Source: Sanguibacter suarezii NBRC 16159 | GTDB taxonomy: Bacteria; Actinomycetota; Actinomycetes; Actinomycetales; Cellulomonadaceae | Length of the DNA: 64,000 bases | Assembly: GCF_001552735.1 (NCBI RefSeq) | Contig: NZ_BCRT01000015.1 | Span: forward strand, 186,001-250,000 | Reading direction: 5' to 3' | Shown here: one piece after another, positions 57,333 to 64,000 of the stretch | Layout: each line of letters opens with the position of its first letter | Position numbering within the stretch: the stretch's first letter is position 1 | Made by a program: the position numbers and the translations under genes | The notes under the pieces: model-generated | The model's database searches: none | What the model saw: the letters and a program-made list of their open reading frames with translations, nothing else | What the model was told of the DNA's origin: nothing

Positions 57333-59885
57333 GTGCCCGGAGAGAACCTGACCCGTACCGAAGCGAGAGAGCGCGCTGGCGTCGTCTCCGTCAGCTCCTA
57401 CGAGGTCGCGCTCGACCTCACGACCGGACCGGAGACCTTCGCCTCGACCACCGTGGTGACCTTCACCGCCGAGCCCGGGGCGAGCACCTTCATCGACCTG
57501 GTGGCGCCCACCGTGCACGAGGTCACCCTCAACGGCGTGAGCCTGGACCCCGCCGACGTCTTCGCCGACTCCCGGATCCAGCTCGACTCCCTCGCTGAGT
57601 CCAACGTCCTGCGCGTGGTGGCCGACGCCGCCTACACGAACTCCGGTGAAGGACTGCACCGCTTCGTCGACCCCGTCGACGACGAGGTCTACCTGTACTC
57701 CCAGTTCGAGGTCCCCGACGCACGTCGCGTCTACGCCGCCTTCGAGCAGCCCGACCTCAAGGCGACGTTCCAGCTCACCGTGACCGCGCCGGCCGCGTGG
57801 CACGTCGTCTCCAACTCCCCCACCCCCGAGCCGGTGCCGGCCGGGGAGGGCACCGCGACGTGGACCTTCGAGCCCACCCCGCGCATCTCGACCTACATCA
57901 CCGCGATCGTCGCCGGCCCGTACGTGGTCGAGCGGTCCGAGCTGACCAGCAGCGACGGCCGGGTCATCCCGCTCGGGCTGTTCGTGCGCGCCTCCCTCGC
58001 CGAGCACCTCGACGCGGAGTACATCTTCGACACCACGCGCAAGGGCTTCGCCTTCTACGAGGAGAAGTTCAACTACCCCTACCCCTTCGCCAAGTACGAC
58101 CAGCTCTTCGTGCCGGAGTTCAACGCCGGGGCGATGGAGAACGCGGGCTGCGTGACCTTCACCGAGACCTACGTCTTCCGGTCCAAGGTCACCGACGCCA
58201 TCAAGGAGCGCCGGGTCGTGACGATCCTGCACGAGCTCGCGCACATGTGGTTCGGCGACCTGGTGACCATGCGCTGGTGGAACGACCTGTGGCTCAACGA
58301 GTCCTTCGCCGAGTGGGCCTCCACCCTGGCTACCGCCGAGGCCACCGAGTGGCACGGGGCGTGGACCACCTTCGCCGCGATGGAGAAGTCCTGGGCCTAC
58401 CGCCAGGACCAGCTGCCCTCGACCCACCCGATCGTCGCCACGATCAACGACCTCGAGGACGTCCAGGTCAACTTCGACGGGATCACCTACGCCAAGGGCG
58501 GGTCGGTCCTCAAGCAGCTCGTGGCATGGGTGGGCATCGACGCGTTCATGGCCGGTGTGGCCCAGTACTTCGCCAAGCACGAGTACGGCAACACCGAGCT
58601 CGTGGACCTGCTCACCGAGCTCGAGGCGACCAGCGGTCGTGAGCTGGGCACGTGGTCGCAGCTGTGGCTGGAGACCGCCGGCGTCAACACCCTGCGCCCC
58701 CAGATCACGGTCGACGAGGCCGGGGTCATCACCGACTTCGCGGTGCTGCAGAGCGCCGTCGCGGAGTACCCCACCCTGCGCCCGCACCGCCTGGCGATCG
58801 GCTTCTACGACGTCGACGCCTCCGGCGCGCTGGTGCGCACCCACCGTCACGAGCTCGACGTCGACGGGGAGTCCACCTCGGTCCCCGAGCTCGTCGGGCG
58901 GACCCGCCCCGCGCTGGTCCTCATCAACGACGACGACCTGGCCTACGCCAAGATCCGCCTGGACGACGCCTCCCTCGAGGTCGCGATCGAGCACCTGGCA
59001 GCCATCGCCGACCCCTTGGCCCGGTCCCTGGTCTGGGGCTCGGTCTGGGACGCGACGCGCGACGGCGAGATGCCGGCCAGCGACTACGTGCGCCTCGTCC
59101 TGGGCAACATCGCCACCGAGACGGAGTCGACGACGATCCGCACCACGCTCGCCCAGCTCGCCCTCGCGGCGCGCAGCTACGTGGCGCCGGCCCGCCGGGC
59201 CGAGACCGTCGCCCAGGTGGGTGACGGCCTGTGGGCCCTGGCCCAGCAGGCCGAGGCCGGCTCGGACGCCCAGTTCCAGTTCGTCAAGTACTTCGCGAAC
59301 GTGGCCAGCACCGACGAGCACGCCCGCGTGCTGCGCGCGCTCCTCGACGGCGACGTGACCCTGGACGGCCTGACCATCGACACCGACCTGCGCTGGGAGC
59401 TGCTCGAGGGCCTCGTGCTGCGCGACGCCGCCACGCAGGACGAGGTCGACGCCGCTCTGGAGGCTGACAACACCTCCAACGGTCAGCAGTCGGCGGCGCG
59501 GGCCACCGCGGCCCACCCGACGTCGACCGCCAAGCTCGCTGCCTTCGCGTCCCTGGTGGGCGACGACAGCGTGCCCAACGCGATCGTGCGTGCCACGACC
59601 ATGGGATACGGGCACGTCAACGACCCGTCCTCGCTCGCAGACGTCGTCGAGCCGTACTTCGCGGCGATCGAGGGCATCTGGGCAGACCGGAGCTACCACA
59701 TCGCCGAGACGATCGTGGAGGGCCTGTTCCCGGCCGCGCTGGCCGACGAGCGCCTGCGCGACGCCGCGCAGTCGTGGCTGGACTCCCACCCCGACGCCGC
59801 GCCCGCCCTGCGCCGGCTCATCGTGGAGAGCCTGGCCGGGGTCGAGCGCGCGCTGCGCGCCCAGGAGGTCGACGCCCGGGCCTGA
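57333..59885 (+). CDS. pepN: Aminopeptidase N (M1 family)
   Basis: An 850-residue zinc aminopeptidase. The exopeptidase motif GAMEN is at 266-270, zinc ligands are His300, His304 and Glu323 (HELAHMWFGDL; LNESFAEW), and the catalytic base is Glu301. The ERAP1-like C-terminal domain fills residues about 500-850. The start is a GTG with GAGGAGG upstream. No signal peptide: a cytoplasmic enzyme that trims peptides. It is divergent from the DsbA-like gene across 243 bases. Confidence 0.97.
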   Translation: MPGENLTRTEARERAGVVSVSSYEVALDLTTGPETFASTTVVTFTAEPGASTFIDLVAPTVHEVTLNGVSLDPADVFADSRIQLDSLAESNVLRVVADAAYTNSGEGLHRFVDPVDDEVYLYSQFEVPDARRVYAAFEQPDLKATFQLTVTAPAAWHVVSNSPTPEPVPAGEGTATWTFEPTPRISTYITAIVAGPYVVERSELTSSDGRVIPLGLFVRASLAEHLDAEYIFDTTRKGFAFYEEKFNYPYPFAKYDQLFVPEFNAGAMENAGCVTFTETYVFRSKVTDAIKERRVVTILHELAHMWFGDLVTMRWWNDLWLNESFAEWASTLATAEATEWHGAWTTFAAMEKSWAYRQDQLPSTHPIVATINDLEDVQVNFDGITYAKGGSVLKQLVAWVGIDAFMAGVAQYFAKHEYGNTELVDLLTELEATSGRELGTWSQLWLETAGVNTLRPQITVDEAGVITDFAVLQSAVAEYPTLRPHRLAIGFYDVDASGALVRTHRHELDVDGESTSVPELVGRTRPALVLINDDDLAYAKIRLDDASLEVAIEHLAAIADPLARSLVWGSVWDATRDGEMPASDYVRLVLGNIATETESTTIRTTLAQLALAARSYVAPARRAETVAQVGDGLWALAQQAEAGSDAQFQFVKYFANVASTDEHARVLRALLDGDVTLDGLTIDTDLRWELLEGLVLRDAATQDEVDAALEADNTSNGQQSAARATAAHPTSTAKLAAFASLVGDDSVPNAIVRATTMGYGHVNDPSSLADVVEPYFAAIEGIWADRSYHIAETIVEGLFPAALADERLRDAAQSWLDSHPDAAPALRRLIVESLAGVERALRAQEVDARA

Positions 59886-59908
59886 CCGCAGTCGGCCTGA
59901 ACGCACGC

Positions 59909-59953
59909 ACGGCAGGGCCGGTGGTGGGGACTCCCCATCCCCGGCCCTGCCGT
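59909..59953 (+). terminator. Terminator of pepN
   Basis: ACGGCAGGGCCGG (59909-59921) pairs perfectly with 59941-59953; the loop itself can form GGGG/CCCC. It follows the stop codon by 23 bases and lies between convergent genes. Confidence 0.75.
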
Positions 59954-59988
59954 TCGTCAGGCGCGCTCGCCCCGCGGCCCCGCCGGGC

Positions 59989-60720
59989 TCAGACCAGCCG
60001 GCTCCCCGCTGAGGCGGACCCCAGCCAGGTGTGCGGGTTGCGGTCCCAGCACCAGCCGAGCTTGGGCGCCTTCTGGCTGATCCAGACGGCCGGGACGCGC
60101 TGGTCACCGCGGCGGCTGCCGAGCAGCGAGAAGCACTTGTTCGTGCGGAGCATGTCGGGGCGCTGGGTGACCAGCGCGATCCCCTCGGCGATGGTCAGCG
60201 GGGTGCGCCCCCGCCCGCGGATCACCCCGAGCGCCGTCTCGGGGGTGACGTTGCACAGCTCGCTGCCGGTGTCGATGTCGGTGAGCAGGTATGCGGTCAC
60301 CGGGCCACCGGCGTCGGGCACCTCCAGGCCGTCGATCGGGCGGTAGCCGGGCAGCTCCTCGGGGGTGAGCATGAGCGTGGCCGGGCGGGTGCCCAGCCGC
60401 ATCTGGGCGGCCGCCTCGGCGAGCGGCAGGCTACCGGCGACGACGAGCACGAAGGGGACGTAGTCCTCGGGGGTGGTCACCGTGGACGACACGGGCAGCC
60501 CGCTGCCCGCCGGTGCCAGGTCGAGGGACCCGACCCCATCGGCCAGCGGCGCGAGGGCCTCGACGAAGGCCTCCGGCTCGATCCCCAGCATCGCTGGATA
60601 GCCGCGCTCGAGCAGGACCTCCACCTGGCGGGAGAGCTCAGCGGCAGCAGCGCCAGTGGCGCCCTGACCAGGCTGAGTTCCTGAGGTCGCAGCGGACGGG
60701 GTGGCGACGGAAGCAGACAT
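59989..60720 (-). CDS. DUF5701 family protein
   Basis: A 243-residue soluble protein matching DUF5701 from memory: the C-terminal PKLGWCWDRNPHTWLGSASAGSRL and the central GSLPLAEAAAQMRLGTRPATLMLTPEELPGYRPIDGLEVP are characteristic of this actinobacterial family. The first 30 residues are a disordered Ala/Gly/Ser tail. GAGGAGG is before the ATG. No catalytic motif is recognised; function unknown. It is convergent with pepN and divergent in direction from nothing nearby: the ABC exporter upstream is on the same strand. Confidence 0.82.
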   Translation of the reverse strand: MSASVATPSAATSGTQPGQGATGAAAAELSRQVEVLLERGYPAMLGIEPEAFVEALAPLADGVGSLDLAPAGSGLPVSSTVTTPEDYVPFVLVVAGSLPLAEAAAQMRLGTRPATLMLTPEELPGYRPIDGLEVPDAGGPVTAYLLTDIDTGSELCNVTPETALGVIRGRGRTPLTIAEGIALVTQRPDMLRTNKCFSLLGSRRGDQRVPAVWISQKAPKLGWCWDRNPHTWLGSASAGSRLV

Positions 60721-60830
60721 GGGTCCTCCTCGGCATGAGCAGCTCGTGGACAGGAACCAACGCCTGAGCGCCCTCGGCTATTCCTCAATCGGTCGCCGGC
60801 GCCCTTCCCGGCAATCCGTGACCGCCTGCG

Positions 60831-62759
60831 TCAGGCCGAGAAACCGAGCTGACGCAGCCGCTTGCGGTCCTTGAGCGAGGAGCTCGCCTGCAGGGCCAGC
60901 AGCTCGGAGTAGATCCCTCCGCTGACCGCCAGCTCCTCGGGGGTGCCCACCTCGTCCACCCGGCCGTCGCGCAGCGTGACGATCGTGTCGACCGCGGAGA
61001 TGGTCGAGAGCCGGTGGGCGATGATGATCGACGTGCGGTCGACCATGAGCTCCTCCAGCCCGGCCTGGACCAACCGCTCGGACTTGGTGTCCAGCGCAGA
61101 CGTCGCCTCGTCCAGCACGAGGACCGGTGCGTCCTTGATCATCGCGCGGGCCACCGCGATGCGCTGCTTCTGCCCACCGGACAGCTTCAGCCCGCGCTCA
61201 CCGATCGTCGTGTCGTACCCGCCGGCGAAGGCGGAGACGAAGTCGTGCGCGTGCGCCCGGGTCGCTGCCTCGACGATCTCGGCGTCGGTCGCGTCGTCGC
61301 GCCCGTAGGCGATGTTCTCCCGGATGGTCCCCGAGAACAGCGACGCCTCCTGGAAGACCACCGCGACCTGGCGTCGCAGCTCGTCGAGCGGCACGTCAGC
61401 GACGTCACGCCCGGCCACCCGCAAGGTCCCCGACGTCGGCCGGTAGAAGCCGAGCAGGAGGCTGACCAGCGTCGTCTTGCCGCCGCCGCTCTCGCTGACC
61501 AGGGCCACCCGCTCGCCCTTGTGCACCGTGAAGGACACGTCCCGCAGCACCTCAACGCCCTCGTCGTAGGCGAAGGACACGTGGTTCAGCTCCACCACCG
61601 GCGCGCCGTCGGGCACCGAGACCTCGGCTCCGGGAGCCGCGCCGGTCCGGGGCGGTGCGGCGGCGACCACGACGGCGTCGCCGGCGGCCACGGAGTCGCG
61701 CTCCTCGGCGGAGGTCGCCTGCGTCACCGGTGCGGGCGGCGCGGCGATCTCCGCGTCCGCGACGAGCAGCAGCGGCTCGTCACGGTCGGCCGGCTCAGCC
61801 ATGACCGCGAAGTAGTCCTTCGACCCGGCGACGGCCCGCTGGGCGGTGTCGATGAGGTAGCTCATCATCGTCACCGGCGCCTTGGCCATCGCCACGAGCT
61901 GGATGAGCAGGACCATGTCTCCCACGGAGAAGGTGCCCCGGGCGGTGCTGACGAAGAGGATGACGTAGATGGCGAAGAACACCACGTCGAGGAAGCCGCG
62001 GCGGATCGCGTCCATGACGTGCCAGTAGCGCGACTGCCCACGCGTGGTCCCCACGGTCCGCGCGAAGCGCCCCGCGAAGAGGGACAGCTCGCGACGCTCG
62101 GCGGTGAAGCTCTTGACGACGTTGATCTGGCCGACCACCTCGGCGAACCGGCCTCCGGCGAGGTCCACCTGCTCGTTCTTCTCCCCCTCCATGACCTGCC
62201 ACTTCTTGCTGGTCATGGCGGTCAGCCCGACGTACACCGGGAAGACGAGGGCGAGCAGCAGGGCGAGCGGCCAGGAGTAGCTGGCCGAGATGACCAGGAC
62301 CGCGAGGACGGTCAGCAGCATCGGGAAGAAGTTGTTGGCGAAGTTGTTGAGGAAGCCGGTGGTCTCGGTGATCGACCGGGTCAGCCGGCTGATGATCGAT
62401 CCGGTCACCTGGTCGTCGAAGTACCGTTGCGGCAGGCCGAGCAGCTTGGCGAAGTACCGGGTGGACAGGATCTGACGCATCCGGGCGGCCATGACGTCAC
62501 CGAGGTACCCGCCGATGTTCGCCACGGTGGAGCTGACCAGGTCAGCGACCAGCAGCGCGACCGCCAGCCATACGACCGTGGTGATGACGCCGTCGTCCGC
62601 TGCGCCCTGAACCACGTCCACGACCGTGTCGATGGCCGCCTTGAGCACGAAGGGAGTGACCAGGCTGGCCGCCGTCGCGATGAGGGAGCAGACGACGATC
62701 CCCACGTAGAACGGCCAGAGCACGCGGGTGGCGCGCAGGATCGAGACAAGGCTCCGCAC
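60831..62759 (-). CDS. ABC exporter, fused membrane and ATPase domains
   Basis: A 642-residue MsbA/LmrA-type half transporter that dimerises. Six helices occupy residues about 10-310 (IVVCSLIATAASLVTPFVLKAAI is the second). A Ser/Ala/Pro-rich linker of about 70 residues leads to the ATPase. Walker A ends at Lys428 (SESGGGKTTLV), the signature is LSGGQKQR, Walker B is VLVLDEATSALD (Asp550/Glu551), and the H-loop is IIAHRLST. The A-loop motif is FAYDEGVEVL. Substrate unknown; lipid, drug or peptide are all possible. GTG start with GAGGAG upstream. Confidence 0.93.
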   Translation of the reverse strand: MRSLVSILRATRVLWPFYVGIVVCSLIATAASLVTPFVLKAAIDTVVDVVQGAADDGVITTVVWLAVALLVADLVSSTVANIGGYLGDVMAARMRQILSTRYFAKLLGLPQRYFDDQVTGSIISRLTRSITETTGFLNNFANNFFPMLLTVLAVLVISASYSWPLALLLALVFPVYVGLTAMTSKKWQVMEGEKNEQVDLAGGRFAEVVGQINVVKSFTAERRELSLFAGRFARTVGTTRGQSRYWHVMDAIRRGFLDVVFFAIYVILFVSTARGTFSVGDMVLLIQLVAMAKAPVTMMSYLIDTAQRAVAGSKDYFAVMAEPADRDEPLLLVADAEIAAPPAPVTQATSAEERDSVAAGDAVVVAAAPPRTGAAPGAEVSVPDGAPVVELNHVSFAYDEGVEVLRDVSFTVHKGERVALVSESGGGKTTLVSLLLGFYRPTSGTLRVAGRDVADVPLDELRRQVAVVFQEASLFSGTIRENIAYGRDDATDAEIVEAATRAHAHDFVSAFAGGYDTTIGERGLKLSGGQKQRIAVARAMIKDAPVLVLDEATSALDTKSERLVQAGLEELMVDRTSIIIAHRLSTISAVDTIVTLRDGRVDEVGTPEELAVSGGIYSELLALQASSSLKDRKRLRQLGFSA

Positions 62760-62864
62760 AGTTCTCCTCCGATGGTGACGACCCTCTATCTTCCCCCATC
62801 GTCACGGCTCCAGGGACGAGCGGGCGGGGCGCAGGGGCGCTGGCAGAGGTGCGTCAGCCGCGGG

Positions 62865-64000
62865 TCAGGAGGGCTGGCCGTCCTCGTTCATGACAGCCGC
62901 CAAGGACCGCAGGCGAGCGTTGTCGAGGAGGTCCTCGATGAGCACGACGTTCCCGCTGGAGTCTCCCAGCGGGACCTTCCAGTTCGGGTACTCCTGGTCG
63001 GTCCCGGGCTGGTTCTGCGCCCGCCGCTCCCCCACCGCGTCCGCGAGCGAGACGCCGAGCAGCACCGCGGGCGTGCCCATGATGTAGCGGTGCAGCGCCT
63101 CGACGAGCTCGCGCTCGGACGGGTCGTCACCGATCAGGCCACGGGTCGCCAGGGCGAGGATCATCTGGTCCCGCTCCCGGCGCGCCTGCTGACGCACGAT
63201 CTGGACCGGGTCGGAGAGCAGGCCCAGCCGGTCGCGCAGCTCGACGTGCTCACCGGCGAGGTAGCCGGCCGAGGGCGGCAGGTCGTGGGTGGTCACGGTC
63301 GTCAACGACAGCGTCCGGAAGTGCTCGGGTGCGAGCGGGCGCCCGTCGGGCTCCTTCTCGAACCACAGGATCGACGTGCCCAGGATGCCGCGCTCGGTGA
63401 GGTAGTCGCGCACCCACGGCTCGACGACGCCGAGGTCCTCACCGATGACGATCGCATCGGCGCGGTGGGCTTCCAGGCACAGGATGCCGATGAGCGCCTC
63501 GTGGTCGTAGCGCACGTAGACGCCCTCGTCGGCCCCGTTGCCCGCCGGGATCCACCACAGCCGGAACAGCCCGATGACGTGGTCGATGCGCAGCGCACCG
63601 GCGTGCCGCAGGACGGTGCGCAGCAGGTCACGGTAGGCGGCATAGCCGGTGCGGGCCAGCTCCTCGGGGTGCCACGGGGGCTGGGACCAGTTCTGTCCCT
63701 GCTGGTTGTACATGTCCGGGGGCGCGCCCACCCCGATGTCCTGTGCCAGGACCCCGGCCAGCGCCCACGCGTCCGCGCCGTCAGGGTGCACGCCCACGGC
63801 GAGGTCGTGCATGATCCCGATGGACATCCCGCCCTCGAGGGCCGAGCGCTGGGCCTGCTCGAGCTGGACGTCGGCGACCCACTGCAGCCAGCAGTGGAAG
63901 TCGATCTGCTGGGCCAGCTCCGCGCGCAGCGCGGCGGTCTCCGGGCTGGTGACGTCGCGCAGCGCGGCCGGCCAGGTCTGGCCGACGAAGTGCTCGGTGA
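62865..64000 (-). CDS. malQ: 4-alpha-glucanotransferase, 3' part (partial)
   Basis: The C-terminal 378 residues of a MalQ amylomaltase; the gene continues beyond the right edge. The reading frame is open to position 64000 and includes FHCWLQWVADVQLEQAQRSA and GMSIGIMHDLAVGVHPDGADAW upstream of the first in-frame ATG at 63827, so 63827 is not the start. GH77 motifs: the nucleophile Asp in LRIDHVIGLFR, the acid/base Glu in IGEDLGVVEPWV, and Asp in TTHDLPP. It transfers maltosyl chains in glycogen and maltodextrin metabolism. The 250-loop region APPDMYNQQGQNW is present. Confidence 0.92.
   Translation of the reverse strand, partial: TEHFVGQTWPAALRDVTSPETAALRAELAQQIDFHCWLQWVADVQLEQAQRSALEGGMSIGIMHDLAVGVHPDGADAWALAGVLAQDIGVGAPPDMYNQQGQNWSQPPWHPEELARTGYAAYRDLLRTVLRHAGALRIDHVIGLFRLWWIPAGNGADEGVYVRYDHEALIGILCLEAHRADAIVIGEDLGVVEPWVRDYLTERGILGTSILWFEKEPDGRPLAPEHFRTLSLTTVTTHDLPPSAGYLAGEHVELRDRLGLLSDPVQIVRQQARRERDQMILALATRGLIGDDPSERELVEALHRYIMGTPAVLLGVSLADAVGERRAQNQPGTDQEYPNWKVPLGDSSGNVVLIEDLLDNARLRSLAAVMNEDGQPS

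Noticed and set aside
57288-60107. A 939-codon frame opposite pepN
   Set aside because: Antisense to a textbook aminopeptidase N; no motif and no start signal.
63827-63829. ATG 63827 as the malQ start
   Set aside because: The frame upstream remains open to the window edge and encodes conserved MalQ sequence, so the start is outside.

Overview
The window is high-GC DNA with dense genes, many GTG starts and 1-4 base start/stop overlaps. ClpP1/ClpP2/ClpX, an Rv2629-type ribosome factor, FGD- and LLM-type coenzyme F420 enzymes, an Rv2466c-like thioredoxin-fold protein and an actinobacterial translational T-box in front of ileS all point to an actinobacterium. The predicted F420-0 importer cassette suggests the Micrococcales (Jonesia/Sanguibacter/Brachybacterium-like), but the genus cannot be fixed from sequence alone. 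I see no insertion sequence, prophage, CRISPR array or obvious island; this looks like ordinary chromosome with several sugar, redox and regulatory cassettes.

Layout. 1-3.3 kb: the 5' end of a probable drug exporter, its TetR regulator, and a PTS-type dihydroxyacetone kinase operon (dhaK-dhaL-dhaM, minus). 3.3-8.3 kb: ileS-folC (minus) behind a T-box riboswitch. 8.4-13.4 kb: a P2-type cation ATPase, two small peptides (one with a cysteine-rich tail), a DUF2975/XRE pair and a short-chain dehydrogenase. 13.6-17.6 kb: proC, then a three-gene ABC importer that fits the proposed F420-0 uptake system. 17.7-24.8 kb: a VOC protein, then a LacI-controlled sugar ABC operon divergent from a GH42 beta-galactosidase, with operator copies on both sides. 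24.9-30.7 kb: a CoA-binding protein, a DHA2 exporter, an HhH-GPD protein, a zinc alcohol dehydrogenase and an fgd-cofE operon. 30.8-37.9 kb: a DUF4914-like P-loop protein, an archaeal-type valS, an acyl-CoA ligase and a coupled small protein.

38-44.5 kb (minus): an Rv2629/Balon-family ribosome factor, then tig, clpP1-clpP2, clpX and a chorismate mutase, and tRNA-Pro. 44.6-47.4 kb: tRNA-Gly, a small hypothetical gene, then cysK-cysE behind a cysteine-rich leader peptide. 47.4-53.1 kb: a YtrA-type GntR/DUF1648 pair, an LLM F420 enzyme, an alkyltransferase-like protein, an Eis-like acetyltransferase, and rpiB with an Fpg/Nei glycosylase. 53.2-64 kb: an M13 endopeptidase, a secreted DUF6636-like protein, a DsbA-fold/split-barrel pair, pepN, a DUF5701 protein, an ABC exporter and the 3' part of malQ.

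Two themes link distant parts. First, coenzyme F420: an importer, the glutamyl-tail ligase CofE and at least two F420-type enzymes occur within 35 kb while no F420-0 biosynthesis gene is seen, which suggests salvage rather than synthesis. Second, regulation by RNA and by start-site architecture: a T-box, a ribosome-binding-site hairpin before the importer, a cysteine leader peptide before cysK, and about ten genes with a -10 hexamer exactly six bases before the start codon (predicted leaderless mRNAs).
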